Part shown: positions 25,055 through 33,916 of the stretch, piece after piece
Position numbering within the stretch: the first letter of the stretch is position 1
Layout: each line of letters starts with the position of its first letter
Assembly (NCBI RefSeq): GCF_001427795.1
Contig: NZ_LMHJ01000004.1
Span: 124,001 to 188,000, forward strand
From: Nocardioides sp. Root682
Lineage (GTDB): Bacteria > Actinomycetota > Actinomycetes > Propionibacteriales > Nocardioidaceae
Length of the DNA: 64,000 bases
Direction: 5' to 3'
Notes under the pieces: generated by a model
What the model saw: only the letters and a program-made list of their open reading frames with translations
What the model was told of the DNA's origin: nothing
Database searches by the model: none
Made by a program: the position numbers and the translations under genes

Positions 25055-25966
25055 GTGACCGCCGTTACATTCCCCTCCTCGCCGCTGTCCGCGGAGACTC
25101 CGGTCAGCGCCGCGACCTTCCGTCGTGCGCTCTCCGAGTTCCGTTCGGTGGCGTCCGCGGAGATGGTCTTCGGCGGTCCCGTTCGAGGTACGGCGCCGCA
25201 ACGCCGGGCGGGCGTCCTGGAGATCACGGCGATGCAGGGCAACCTGACCCGTTCGCTGTCCGGGCTCAAGATCATCGCGGGCGACGGACTCGGCGGAAAG
25301 GCCGTCTCGCTGGGTCGTCCGGTCTCGGTCGAGAACTACGTCGCCGCGCGCGGCATCACCCACCGCTACGACCGCCCGGTGCAGGCCGAGCGGCTGGAGA
25401 CGGTCACTGCGGTCCCCATCGTGGTCGCTCGGGTCCCGAGGATGGTCGTCTACCTCGCGCACCGGACCCAGGTCTCGCTCGGCGACGTCTGGTACGACCG
25501 CCTGGCTCCGCTGGCGCGCGGCCTGGAGCGAGAGATCGTCATCGCCGACGAGGTGCGTCGCCGGCTCGCGGTGCTGCAGACCGACGAAGCTGCGCCGCAC
25601 CCGGCCGAGCCCCGGCTCAACGATGCCGACCTCCGGTCGATCACCGGGGAGCTCGCCGAGCTGGCCGAGCTGGTCCGCGACGACGCGGTGCGCCTGCGGA
25701 TCGAAGCCCTGCGGGACAAGATCGGGTCCGGTCGCGTGAGCCAACCGTCGAACGGTCGTGCCGCGACCCCCTGCGTGCTGGCGGCACGGGAGATCGACGT
25801 CCTGGCCCAGGTCGCCCTCGGAGCGTCCAACCGAGACGTCGGCGAGGCGCTCGGCCTGGTCGAGAACACCGTCAAGTCCTACCTCAAGACCGCGATGCGC
25901 AAGCTGCACGCGACCAACCGCGTGCACGCCGTTCGCCTCGCGCGTGAAGCCGGCCTGATCGACTGA
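25055..25966 (+). CDS. LuxR-family transcriptional regulator with GAF-like sensor domain
   Basis: A 303-residue regulator. Residues about 10-150 resemble a GAF domain (GDGLGGKAVSLGRPVSVENY), and a C-terminal LuxR helix-turn-helix is clear (LAAREIDVLAQVALGASNRD, then GEALGLVENTVKSYLKTAMR). Such regulators activate nearby catabolic genes in actinobacteria. The frame is open far upstream (from 22487) but that part is antisense to other genes; GTG 25055, with AGGGG before it, is the first sensible start. Confidence 0.85.
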   Translation: MTAVTFPSSPLSAETPVSAATFRRALSEFRSVASAEMVFGGPVRGTAPQRRAGVLEITAMQGNLTRSLSGLKIIAGDGLGGKAVSLGRPVSVENYVAARGITHRYDRPVQAERLETVTAVPIVVARVPRMVVYLAHRTQVSLGDVWYDRLAPLARGLEREIVIADEVRRRLAVLQTDEAAPHPAEPRLNDADLRSITGELAELAELVRDDAVRLRIEALRDKIGSGRVSQPSNGRAATPCVLAAREIDVLAQVALGASNRDVGEALGLVENTVKSYLKTAMRKLHATNRVHAVRLAREAGLID

Positions 25967-25981
25967 GCGACCGAGCACGCA

Positions 25982-26710
25982 TCAGGACGCGTCGGTCTCC
26001 GCCTCGTCGCCGGTGGCCGAGCCCTTGACGGAACCCTTCATCGGTCCCTGGGGATCCGTGACCGTGCAGACGATGGCGCGGGCGCCTTCACGCCAGGTCT
26101 CCGCGGTCGGGTAGTAGTAGCTCACGTCGAGGCGGGCGGTGGAGAACGCGGCACCGACGTACTCCTGGAAGGGCTTGCCCGTGCAGACCTCGGCGATCCG
26201 GTCGATCGCCCGGACACCCGGGAACCGGGGGTCGGTGAGGTCGACGCGGTGGGTGACTTCGGCGTCGTGCCGCTCGGTGCAGGCAACCAGCCGGTCGGGG
26301 TCGTCCTCGCCGCGTGCGGCCGGGATCTGGAGACAGTCGCCCGGTTCGAGGAGGTCGACGTCGGTGACGACCTGCGGGTCCGCGTTGGCGGGCGCCTTGG
26401 CATAGCTGGGGACGTCGGTCGAGAACAGGCCCAGGAAGAGGCCGAAGTAGACCACGATCACCAGCGAGCCGGCCGTCAGCGCGTTGATCACGAGGGCAGC
26501 GACGGCGAGGCCCTGGTCGTGGTCATGGCCGGTGTCCTTGCTCCGGCGCAGGGCGCTGAGCGCCATGAACGTCGACACGATGTTCCCGAGGAAGCAGCAG
26601 CTCAACAGGGACAGGCCGAGCGCCCAGCCGGCCGTCGTGGAGCTCGGCGTTGACGTGGCGGGGCGGTAGTCGTGCCCGCTGGCCGGCGGATAGTGCGGGT
26701 AGATGCTCAT
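25982..26710 (-). CDS. Membrane protein with DUF4190 and septum-formation-like domain
   Basis: 242 residues. A Pro/Tyr-rich cytoplasmic N-terminus is followed by two helices (about 28-55 and 70-98), as in DUF4190. An extracellular domain follows with Cys in GDCLQIP, VACTERHDAEVTHRV and EVCTGKPF, the pattern of the Septum_form family. It overlaps the upstream, similar gene as ATGA. Function is not established; the domain was named after a septum-localised mycobacterial protein. Confidence 0.8.
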   Translation of the reverse strand: MSIYPHYPPASGHDYRPATSTPSSTTAGWALGLSLLSCCFLGNIVSTFMALSALRRSKDTGHDHDQGLAVAALVINALTAGSLVIVVYFGLFLGLFSTDVPSYAKAPANADPQVVTDVDLLEPGDCLQIPAARGEDDPDRLVACTERHDAEVTHRVDLTDPRFPGVRAIDRIAEVCTGKPFQEYVGAAFSTARLDVSYYYPTAETWREGARAIVCTVTDPQGPMKGSVKGSATGDEAETDAS

Positions 26711-27366
26711 GCCCCCGCTCCGATCGATGCGGACAACGGCGCGCCGTCATCGTTCGCGAGGAGGCAGTAGACGGTGTCGGAGGTGGTCGGTCTGTCGGGA
26801 TCGCCGAGTGTCACGAGATCGACCACGAAGCGGCCCGACTTCGCCGGTTGCGTGTACCGGTCACCCATCAATGCCGTGCACAGGTCGGCAGCAGACAGGC
26901 GCTCGTAGTCGTCGACCTGGGCCAGCTTGAGCTGACCGCGGAACGCGACCTCGGACTCGTGCGGTGCCGTGCAGGGCCGGACGTCGAAGTCCACCAGGGC
27001 GCCCGCGCCGTTGTCGGCGTACAACGCGTCGACGCAGTCGCCGACGGACAGGTCGACCTTGGTGGAGGTGAGGTCCCGGAACCGTTCGCCTCCTGCGATT
27101 CCCGCCACCATCAGCGACGTGCTGAGCAGACCGCCGATCACTGCGATGACGGCACACCACCGTCCGCGGCGTACGCCGCCCTTCGTCCCGACGATCCCGC
27201 GGACGCCGAGCCAGACGGCGACGGGTGCCAGCAGGCACGTCCCCAGGATGACCAGCGACGTGACGGCGTTCCGGTCGTACGGCACCGGTGCGCCGCCGTA
27301 CGACGGTGACGGTGGCGTGGGGCGCGGCGGGAAGGTGCCCGAGACTTCCAATGGCATGGGGGCCAT
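26707..27366 (-). CDS. Membrane protein with septum-formation-like domain
   Basis: 219 residues, with the same architecture as the following gene: a Pro-rich N-terminus, two helices (about 34-58 and 72-92), then VGDCVDALYADNG, DVRPCTAPHESEVAF and AADLCTALMG. The pair is probably an old tandem duplication, translationally coupled. ATGs at 27366 and 27357 are both possible starts. Confidence 0.78.
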   Translation of the reverse strand: MAPMPLEVSGTFPPRPTPPSPSYGGAPVPYDRNAVTSLVILGTCLLAPVAVWLGVRGIVGTKGGVRRGRWCAVIAVIGGLLSTSLMVAGIAGGERFRDLTSTKVDLSVGDCVDALYADNGAGALVDFDVRPCTAPHESEVAFRGQLKLAQVDDYERLSAADLCTALMGDRYTQPAKSGRFVVDLVTLGDPDRPTTSDTVYCLLANDDGAPLSASIGAGA

Positions 27367-27413
27367 CCGACCACACCGCAGAGCGCTCCGCAGGAAGTCA
27401 GGCGGAAAGGGGA

Positions 27414-28484
27414 CTAGCGCGCCAGGCCGAGCTCGCGCTCACCCAGCGAGACGAAGTAGGTGGCGACGTCCTCGTCGCTGACCAGGTCGAGCCGCGGCGG
27501 GTCCCACTGCGGGTTCCGGTCCTTGTCGACCACCTGCGCCCGCACGCCCTCGACGAAGTCGTGGTGGCTGTGCAGGCCCAGGGCGAGGCGGTACTCCATG
27601 TCCAGTGCGAGGGGCAGCGACGTCATCTGCGCCGCTTCGCGGAGCGCACGCAGCGTGAGGCGCACCGACGTCGGCGACTTGGCCTCGATGGTGGCGGCGG
27701 CGTGGGTTGCTTCCTCGGTGCCGAGGGACCGTAGCCGGTCGAGGATGACGAGGACGTCGTCGCCGGCGTAGGCATCGTCGAGCCAGGATCGCGCGGCCGC
27801 CAGCGGGGAGTCCGGGGCGGGTTGCTCGGCCGCAGCGAGTGCGACGTGTGCCTCGCGCAGCGCCAGATCCGCCAGCAGGGCAGGGATCCGGTCGCTCGGG
27901 ACGTAGTGGTCGGCGAAGCCGATCGCGATCGCGTCACCGGCTCCGACCGAGCCGGCCGTCAGGCCGAGATGCGTGCCGGTCTCGCCGGGAGCGCGCGAGA
28001 GGAGGAAGGTGCCCCCCACGTCGGGCAGGAAGCCGATGCCGGTCTCGGGCATGCCGATCGCGGAACGTTCGGTGACCACGCGGTCGCCCGCATGCGCCGA
28101 CAGACCGATCCCGCCACCGAGGACGATGCCGTCCATGATCGCGACGTACGGCTTCGGATAGGCCTCGATCATCGCGTTGAGGCGGTACTCGTCGGCCCAG
28201 AAGGCTGCGGCCGCCGTACCGCCGACCTTGGCGTCCTGCCACAGGGCGACGATGTCGCCGCCGGCACAGAGGCCGCGCTCACCAGCGCCGGTGAGTACGA
28301 CGGTCCGGACCGTGTCGTCGGTCGCCCACTCCTCGAGCGCGGCGGTGATGATGCCGACCATCTCGTGGGTCAGGGCGTTGATCGCGCGGGGCCGGTTGAG
28401 CACGACGTGGGCCGCGTGGCCGTCACGGTGCAGCAGAACCGGGGACTCGTGGTCAGGTCCGCCAGGGTGCGCCATGCCCGTCAT
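27414..28484 (-). CDS. Enoyl-CoA hydratase/isomerase family protein (3-hydroxyisobutyryl-CoA hydrolase-like)
   Basis: A crotonase-fold enzyme of 356 residues. The length and motifs GAGERGLCAGGDI, DGIVLGGGIGLSAHAGDRV, TERSAIGMPETGIGFLPDVG and the long C-terminal part (KSPTSVRLTLRALREA) fit 3-hydroxyisobutyryl-CoA hydrolase, which acts in valine degradation. The Glu in MPETGIG is in the catalytic position. An unrecognised 44-residue CxxC gene lies 18 bases upstream, in the same direction, and probably shares the mRNA. Confidence 0.88.
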   Translation of the reverse strand: MTGMAHPGGPDHESPVLLHRDGHAAHVVLNRPRAINALTHEMVGIITAALEEWATDDTVRTVVLTGAGERGLCAGGDIVALWQDAKVGGTAAAAFWADEYRLNAMIEAYPKPYVAIMDGIVLGGGIGLSAHAGDRVVTERSAIGMPETGIGFLPDVGGTFLLSRAPGETGTHLGLTAGSVGAGDAIAIGFADHYVPSDRIPALLADLALREAHVALAAAEQPAPDSPLAAARSWLDDAYAGDDVLVILDRLRSLGTEEATHAAATIEAKSPTSVRLTLRALREAAQMTSLPLALDMEYRLALGLHSHHDFVEGVRAQVVDKDRNPQWDPPRLDLVSDEDVATYFVSLGERELGLAR

Positions 28485-28502
28485 TGTGTCGGGTGGGTCG
28501 GG

Positions 28503-28637
28503 TCAGAGGGTGAACCAGGTGACTTCCAGGCCGGAGGAGCACTGGTGGCAGCTCGCCACGGTGCCGCCCTGGTGCCGGATGTGGGCCAGCAGGTGTTGCA
28601 GGTCTGCCTTGGTCGTTGTCGAGGTGTGCCAGGTCAT
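28503..28637 (-). CDS. 44-residue CxxC small protein, paralogue 1
   Basis: Reads MTWHTSTTTKADLQHLLAHI... and ends SCHQCSSGLEVTWFTL. It starts behind a strong GGAGGGA Shine-Dalgarno and stops 18 bases before the hydratase gene. A near copy lies at 31400-31534: 36 of 44 residues match, including the whole N-terminal decapeptide, RHQGGTVASC, the C-x2-C pair and WFTL. The substitutions are mostly conservative, which argues for selection on the protein. I do not recognise the family. The Cys pair with His next to it could bind a metal or be redox active. Confidence 0.8.
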   Translation of the reverse strand: MTWHTSTTTKADLQHLLAHIRHQGGTVASCHQCSSGLEVTWFTL

Positions 28638-28659
28638 GACGTCCCTCCTCTCTGGAAGC

Positions 28660-28681
28660 GGGTGCTCGTCGTCGAGCACCC
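28660..28681 (-). promoter_or_regulatory. Conserved 5' hairpin/operator of CxxC paralogue 1
   Basis: GGGTGCTC (28660-28667), six bases, GAGCACCC (28674-28681): a perfect inverted repeat about 22 bases upstream of the start codon. The same arrangement, with a conserved flank GTGCGC, precedes paralogue 2. It could be an RNA hairpin near the ribosome-binding site or a DNA operator. Confidence 0.65.
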
Positions 28682-28787
28682 CTCCATCGTGCGCGCGGTG
28701 GGCGCGCGGGGACGACCCCCCTTCGGGGCAAGGTCCTAGTCACTTCGGGCGGGGGTGGCCCTGTCCGGTCTGACGGGTTCCTCACCG

Positions 28788-29972
28788 TCAGTCGGTGGTC
28801 GTCGGGCGCAGCTGGAGCGACCGGACGACGCCTGCAGCGAGAGCGAGACCGGTGAGGCACAGGAGTGGGACCAGGGTGCCGACCGGGGAGCGCAACCCCT
28901 CGAGGAGCACCGGGAGCCCGAAGCCCAGGTAGGTGCAGACGTAGTAGATGCCGATGGTGATCCCGCGGTGGTCGGGGGGAGTGAGGCTCTCGACGTCGAC
29001 CAGGCCGGCGCGCAGGCACAGTCCGTACGCCGACCCGAGGACCACGGAGACGACGACGAACAACGGCACGCTCTCCGAGGAGTCGACGACCGCGGCGATG
29101 GCGAAGCCGGCTGCCGCCAGCAGGGCGCCCACGACTCCCGCGCGCGGCCCCCACTCAGCGCGCCGGGCGGCGATCTGGACGGCGACGCCGCTGCCGAGCG
29201 CCAGGGCGGAGGCGACCCCCGGCAGCCACGGACCGCTGTGCCCGCCGCCCACCCGACCGGCCAGGACGACGACCGGCACGGTGACGGCCGAGAACACCCA
29301 CAACGCCATCGGCACGGATCGGGACAGGGCGTGCGTGACGCTCCGCCCGTCGGACGGTACGACGACCGCAGGCCCACCGTGCGCTGAGGGAAGGGGAGAC
29401 AGAGGTGGTGGTGGCGAGGAGTCGGCCGCGACCCGGAGGCCGGCGAACACCGTGGCCAGCGACAGCACGACGGTCACCACGAACGGCACGACGAGCGCTG
29501 CCGACGAGGCGACGAACTGGGCGATCAGGCCCGATGCGAGGGGCCCGCACGCGAAGCCCGCGGTGAGCACGGTGCCCGCGATCGTCGTACCTCGCCGGCC
29601 CGCGAGGTCAGCAGCCCACGCCGTCCCTGCGCTCATGGCCAGGCCGACACCGACCCCGACGACCAGACGGCCGGTGTAGATCCCCGACGCCGGGTGCCAC
29701 GCGAGCATCAGCAGGTTGCCGGCGGCCGCCACGGTGCTGCCGACGAGGACGACCGGGCGACGACCGAACCTGTCGGACAGGGCGCCACCTCCGAGCAGGC
29801 CCGGCAGCAGGCCCAGCGCGTAGACGCCGAACGCGCCCGCGAGCACGGTGGCCGACAACCCCTCCCGGTCGCGGAGCACCGGGATCATCGCCGCGAAGTG
29901 GTTGGTGGCCCAGCCCGCGACGAAGAGCAGCGCCACGACGACGGTGAGGCTGCTCCGGGCGGTTCGGGACAC
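28788..29972 (-). CDS. MFS transporter
   Basis: A 394-residue 12-helix-type membrane protein. The loop 2-3 signature is present as GALSDRFGRRPVVLVG, and motif C-like Gly/Pro-rich helices follow (GVGVGLAMSAGTAWAADLAG). It is probably a drug or metabolite exporter; no substrate can be deduced. The gamma-carbonic anhydrase gene that follows upstream on the same strand ends or begins within about 10 bases, so the genes may be co-transcribed. Confidence 0.85.
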   Translation of the reverse strand: MSRTARSSLTVVVALLFVAGWATNHFAAMIPVLRDREGLSATVLAGAFGVYALGLLPGLLGGGALSDRFGRRPVVLVGSTVAAAGNLLMLAWHPASGIYTGRLVVGVGVGLAMSAGTAWAADLAGRRGTTIAGTVLTAGFACGPLASGLIAQFVASSAALVVPFVVTVVLSLATVFAGLRVAADSSPPPPLSPLPSAHGGPAVVVPSDGRSVTHALSRSVPMALWVFSAVTVPVVVLAGRVGGGHSGPWLPGVASALALGSGVAVQIAARRAEWGPRAGVVGALLAAAGFAIAAVVDSSESVPLFVVVSVVLGSAYGLCLRAGLVDVESLTPPDHRGITIGIYYVCTYLGFGLPVLLEGLRSPVGTLVPLLCLTGLALAAGVVRSLQLRPTTTD

Positions 29973-29981
29973 GTCCGGAGA

Positions 29982-30524
29982 CTACGACGACGCGCGCGGG
30001 TCGACCTCGCGGATCCCTGCGCTGTGCCGCTGCGCCAGCTCGGAGTAGTACGGCGCGTTCGTCGCGATCCAGAACGCTGCGCCCGTGCCCTCGATCGGCT
30101 TCTTCACCTGCGCCGGCGCGCCCGCGGCAAGGACGCCGGCAGGAATCTCGGTGCCGGGAGTGACGAGCGAGCCGGCCGCGACCAGCGAGCCGTCGCCGAT
30201 CGACGCACCGTCCAGCACGGTGCTGTCGTTGCCGAGCAGGGCCTGGGTGCCCAGCCGGTCGCCGTGGAAGACGCAGGCGTGCGCGACCGTGGAGTTCGCG
30301 CCGAGCTCGACGACCACGCCGGGTGCTCCGTGCACGACCGAGTTGTCCTGCACGTTGGCGCCCTCGCGGACGATGATCGTGCAGATGTCGGCGCGCAGGA
30401 CGGCGCCGTACCAGACGCTGGCGCCCTTCTCGATGGTCACGTCGCCGATCAGGGTGGCGGTGGGGGCGACGAACGCCTCGGGGTGGACCTGCGGGGCCTT
30501 GCCCTCGAACTCGTATGCGAACAC
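29982..30524 (-). CDS. Gamma carbonic anhydrase family protein
   Basis: A left-handed beta-helix protein of 180 residues with hexapeptide repeats (VAPTATLIGDVTIEKGASVW). The three zinc-ligand His are visible: DNSVVHG and VAHACVFHGD. It resembles YrdA/PaaY-type members. PaaY-like proteins are often thioesterases rather than carbonic anhydrases, so the reaction is open. GTG start at 30524. An SDR gene lies 10 bases further upstream on the same strand. Confidence 0.88.
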   Translation of the reverse strand: MFAYEFEGKAPQVHPEAFVAPTATLIGDVTIEKGASVWYGAVLRADICTIIVREGANVQDNSVVHGAPGVVVELGANSTVAHACVFHGDRLGTQALLGNDSTVLDGASIGDGSLVAAGSLVTPGTEIPAGVLAAGAPAQVKKPIEGTGAAFWIATNAPYYSELAQRHSAGIREVDPRASS

Positions 30525-30534
30525 GGGCCGAACG

Positions 30535-31371
30535 CTAGCGGGAACCGGTCAGCCACTCGTTGGTCGAGACCCGCAGCCGCGCGCGGAGGTCGAGGTCGCC
30601 GGCCAGCGGCGCGGGGTCGGCGGGGTGCGACTTGTGGAAGTAGCCGGAGACGATGGCCGGGTCGGTGGCCAGTCGGACGAGGTGCTCAGCGGACTCGGTG
30701 GGCCGCATCAGGGTCCGGCGCTCGAGGGGACGGGCGAGGTTGCGCAGCCGCCGCAGCACCGGCCGCGTCTCGAGGCCGCGATCGGCGATGTTGGTCGACA
30801 CCGCCCCCGGGTGCATCGCGACGGCCCGCAGCCCGCGGGCGCCGTGCTCGTCCGCCAGCGCGGCCGCGTCGTGCACCAGCGCCAGCTTCGAGCTCCCGTA
30901 CGCCACCCACGAGTCGTAGTCCCAGTCCTCGCCGACGAGGGCTGCGGCGACGCCGCGTTCGTGGAGCTTCGACACGACATGGACGACTCCGGCGGTTCCT
31001 CGCGCATCGGCCGCAGCGAGCAGTGCGGGGAGCAGGGCCCGGGTCAGGTCGACGGTGCCGAGGTAGTTCGTGCGCCAGTGGATCTCGTGGCCGTCGAGGA
31101 CCTGCGGCTCGGACCAGCGCGACCCGAGGTCGAGGTGGATGCCTGCGCAGTTGACCAGCAGGTCGAGCTCGGCGCCCTGGTCGGCGTACCACTGGGCAAA
31201 GGTGGCCACCGAGGTGCGATCGGCGAGGTCGAGCTCGTGCCAGCGGTGCTCTGCCACCGGTCGTGCCCGGGTCGTGACGGTGACGTCGAAGCCGTCATCA
31301 GCCAGCCGGGCGGCGACTGCCTCGCCGATCGAGCCGGGGCCAGCGCCGGTCACCACTGCTCGTCGCGTCAC
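30535..31371 (-). CDS. SDR family oxidoreductase
   Basis: 278 residues from GTG 31371. Cofactor motif TGAGPGSIGEAVAARL, then NCAG, SKLHERG where the catalytic Ser/Lys region lies, and YGSSKLALV with the YxxxK motif. The sequence between beta-5 and the active site (LVGEDWDYDSWVAYGSSK) is characteristic of retinol-dehydrogenase/WW-domain-oxidoreductase-like SDRs. Substrate unknown. CxxC paralogue 2 lies 28 bases upstream in the same direction. Confidence 0.85.
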   Translation of the reverse strand: MTRRAVVTGAGPGSIGEAVAARLADDGFDVTVTTRARPVAEHRWHELDLADRTSVATFAQWYADQGAELDLLVNCAGIHLDLGSRWSEPQVLDGHEIHWRTNYLGTVDLTRALLPALLAAADARGTAGVVHVVSKLHERGVAAALVGEDWDYDSWVAYGSSKLALVHDAAALADEHGARGLRAVAMHPGAVSTNIADRGLETRPVLRRLRNLARPLERRTLMRPTESAEHLVRLATDPAIVSGYFHKSHPADPAPLAGDLDLRARLRVSTNEWLTGSR

Positions 31372-31399
31372 TCCCGGATCATAGGAGAGCCGGCGACAG

Positions 31400-31534
31400 T
31401 CAGAGCGTGAACCAGGTGATCTCGAGGCCGGCACTGCACCGGTGGCAGCTCGCCACCGTGCCGCCCTGGTGCCGGATCTGGGCGAGCAGTGCGTGCAGCT
31501 CGGTCTTCGTCGTGGTCGAGGTGTGCCAGGTCAT
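31400..31534 (-). CDS. 44-residue CxxC small protein, paralogue 2
   Basis: Reads MTWHTSTTTKTELHALLAQI... and ends SCHRCSAGLEITWFTL. Shine-Dalgarno AAGGAGG precedes it. It is 36/44 identical to the product of 28503-28637, and its position is equivalent: alone upstream of an enzyme gene (the SDR) on the same strand. No family recognised. The shared 5' hairpin and coding sequence indicate duplication of a complete expression unit. Confidence 0.8.
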   Translation of the reverse strand: MTWHTSTTTKTELHALLAQIRHQGGTVASCHRCSAGLEITWFTL

Positions 31535-31556
31535 GACAGGCCTCCTTCCTGCGGAG

Positions 31557-31578
31557 GGGTGCTCCGTGATGAGCACTC
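31557..31578 (-). promoter_or_regulatory. Conserved 5' hairpin/operator of CxxC paralogue 2
   Basis: GGGTGCTC (31557-31564), six different bases, GAGCACTC (31571-31578), followed by a TCGATGGTGCGC-like flank that matches the flank of paralogue 1 at most positions. The loop differs completely while the arms are kept. Confidence 0.62.
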
Positions 31579-31648
31579 TTCGATGGTGCGCTTTTCGAGG
31601 ACGCCGTGCACCCGTAATCCCACTCATTCGGATACGTACTTCGACCAC

Positions 31649-32410
31649 CTAGGTACGAGGGCGCAGCGTCCGGGTCAGCTGGTGGGCCGCGCGCAGCAGC
31701 AGCTCGCCGAGCTCGCCCCGTCGGTCCGGTCCGAAGCGCTGCTCGATCCCGGTCAGGCTCAGCGCCCAGCGCGGCTGCTCCTCGGCGTCGAAGACAGCGG
31801 CGCCCATGCCCCAGCTGCCCTCCACGATCAGGCCCGGGTTGATTGCGTAGCCCTGCGTGCGGGTCGTGCCCACGCGCTCCCGTACGGCGTCGCGGCCGTG
31901 CTGTTCGCCGTACGACGGCGTGAGGTCGGCCCGCGCGAGGTACTCCTCGACCTCGCCGTCACTGAGGTACGCGAGGATCGCGAGGCCCGCCGTACCCACG
32001 CCGAGAGGGAACCGGATGCCCTCGTACAGGACGTGCGAGCGGATGGGGAAGCTGCCGTCCTCGCGCAACAGGCACACGGTCTCGTTGCCGCGCCGGGCCG
32101 AGAAGAAGGCACTCTCGCCGGTGGCCAGGGCCAGCTGTCGTACGACGGGCTGCGCGAGCGCCGTGACGTCGTACCTCGACGCGGCGGTGGTGCCGAGCAG
32201 GTACAGCTCGGGACCCAGCAGCCACCGCCCGGCGGGATCGCGGTCGACCAGGCCCTCGCCGAGCAGGGAGGCGAGCAGGCGGTGCGCGGTGGGGCGGGCC
32301 AGGCCCGTGCGACGGGCGACCTCGGAGGTGGTGGCGCCGCCCGGCTCGTGCACCGAGACGGCCCGGAGCACGGCTCCGGTGCGACCGACGACGTCCGACG
32401 GGGTGTCCAT
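31649..32410 (-). CDS. IclR family transcriptional regulator
   Basis: 253 residues. The N-terminal winged helix (GATTSEVARRTGLARPTAHR) is followed by the IclR effector domain (LALATGESAFFSARRGNETV). It is divergent from the CoA-transferase operon with about 100 bases between. IclR proteins such as PcaR control 3-oxoadipate CoA-transferase genes in other bacteria, so local regulation is likely. Confidence 0.9.
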   Translation of the reverse strand: MDTPSDVVGRTGAVLRAVSVHEPGGATTSEVARRTGLARPTAHRLLASLLGEGLVDRDPAGRWLLGPELYLLGTTAASRYDVTALAQPVVRQLALATGESAFFSARRGNETVCLLREDGSFPIRSHVLYEGIRFPLGVGTAGLAILAYLSDGEVEEYLARADLTPSYGEQHGRDAVRERVGTTRTQGYAINPGLIVEGSWGMGAAVFDAEEQPRWALSLTGIEQRFGPDRRGELGELLLRAAHQLTRTLRPRT

Positions 32411-32513
32411 TCAGTGAACGGTACTGGACCACCGGTCTCACTCAGCGGGTGATTCGCGTCAGGTCACCGGTCAACCGTTGACGCCGACCCGCATCCGCCG
32501 TTTGGATCGGGGC

Positions 32514-33284
32514 ATGGACAAGGTGGTGGCAACCGCGGCCGAAGCGATCGCGGACATCCCCGACGGCGCGACACTGGCCGTCGGCGGATTCGGACTCTGC
32601 GGGATTCCCTCGGTGCTGATCGCGGCCCTCCTCGAGGCGGGCACGACCGACCTCGAGGTGGTCTCCAACAACTGTGGCGTCGACGACTGGGGACTGGGCC
32701 TGCTGCTGGGCCAGCGCCGGATCCGGCGGATGGTGTCGTCGTACGTCGGCGAGAACAAGGAGTTCGCGCGGCAGTACCTCTCCGGCGAGCTCGAGGTCGA
32801 GCTGACGCCGCAGGGCACGCTGGCCGAGCGGATGCGCGCCGGTGGCTCCGGGATCCCGGCGTTCTTCACCCCGACCGGGTCGGGCACCCAGGTCGCCGAG
32901 GGCGGCCTGCCCTGGCGGTACGACGCCGACGGCAACGTCGTGAAGTCGTCGCCGGTCAAGCAGACGCAGGTCTTCGAGACCCGTGACGGTGAGTTCGAGT
33001 TCGTGCTGGAGGAGGCGATCGTCGCCGACTTCGGACTGGTCCGGGCCTGGAAGGGCGACCGCCACGGCAACCTCGTGTTCCGCGACTCCGCGCGCAACTT
33101 CAACCCGTTGGCGGCGATGTGTGGCGTCGTCACCGTCGCCGAGGTCGAGGAGCTCGTCGAGCCCGGCGAGCTGGACCCCAACCACGTCCACACGCCCGGT
33201 GTCTTCGTGCACCGGGTGGTCCCGCTGACGGCGGAACAGGCGGCCGAGAAGCGGATCGAGAAGAGGACGGTGCGTTCGCGATGA
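32514..33284 (+). CDS. 3-oxoacid CoA-transferase subunit A
   Basis: Together with subunit B it moves CoA from succinyl-CoA to a 3-oxoacid (acetoacetate or 3-oxoadipate). 256 residues; motifs ATLAVGGFGLCGIPSVLI, NNCGVDDWGLGLLL and EFARQYLSGELEVELTPQGT are diagnostic. ATG 32514 is the first good start; a TTG at 32478 is in frame but has no support. The gene overlaps subunit B as ATGA. Sequence does not separate ScoA from PcaI. Confidence 0.9.
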   Translation: MDKVVATAAEAIADIPDGATLAVGGFGLCGIPSVLIAALLEAGTTDLEVVSNNCGVDDWGLGLLLGQRRIRRMVSSYVGENKEFARQYLSGELEVELTPQGTLAERMRAGGSGIPAFFTPTGSGTQVAEGGLPWRYDADGNVVKSSPVKQTQVFETRDGEFEFVLEEAIVADFGLVRAWKGDRHGNLVFRDSARNFNPLAAMCGVVTVAEVEELVEPGELDPNHVHTPGVFVHRVVPLTAEQAAEKRIEKRTVRSR

Positions 33285-33910
33285 GCTGGACACGTGAGGA
33301 GATGGCTGCCCGAGCGGCCTCCGAGCTGAGCGACGGGTCCTACGTCAACCTGGGCATCGGCCTGCCTACCCTGGTCCCCAACTACGTCGCCGACGACGTC
33401 GAGCTGGTCCTGCAGAGCGAGAACGGCATCCTCGGCGTCGGGGCCTACCCGTTCGAGGGCGAGGAGGACGCCGACCTGATCAACGCGGGCAAGGAGACCG
33501 TCACCCTGCGCCGCGGTGCGTCGTTCTTCGACTCCGCCGCGAGCTTCGGCATGATCCGCGGCGGCAAGATCGACGCCGCGATCCTCGGCGCCATGCAGGT
33601 CTCGGTCACGGGCGACATCGCCAACTGGATGATCCCCGGCAAGATGGTCAAGGGCATGGGTGGCGCGATGGACCTGGTCCACGGTGCCAAGCGGGTGATC
33701 GTGCTGATGGAGCACGTTGCCCGCGACGGCTCCTACAAGATCGTCAACGAGTGCTCGCTGCCGTTCACCGGACGCGGTGTCGTCGAGCGGATCATCACGG
33801 ACCTCTGCGTCCTCGACATCACGCCGGATGGTCTCAAGCTCGTCGAGCTCGCCCCCGGCGTCGCCGAGGACGAGGTCCGCGAGAAGACGGAGCCTTTCGT
33901 CAGCGTGTGA
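33281..33910 (+). CDS. 3-oxoacid CoA-transferase subunit B
   Basis: 209 residues. VNLGIGLPTLVPNYV and LQSENGILGVG are present, the latter containing the catalytic Glu that carries CoA. MKMVKGMGGAMDLV-like sequence (GKMVKGMGGAMDLVHGAKRV) is also diagnostic. Translationally coupled to subunit A. It ends 7 bases before the stop of the convergent DUF222 pseudogene. Confidence 0.92.
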   Translation: MSWTREEMAARAASELSDGSYVNLGIGLPTLVPNYVADDVELVLQSENGILGVGAYPFEGEEDADLINAGKETVTLRRGASFFDSAASFGMIRGGKIDAAILGAMQVSVTGDIANWMIPGKMVKGMGGAMDLVHGAKRVIVLMEHVARDGSYKIVNECSLPFTGRGVVERIITDLCVLDITPDGLKLVELAPGVAEDEVREKTEPFVSV

Positions 33911-33916
33911 CGCTGA

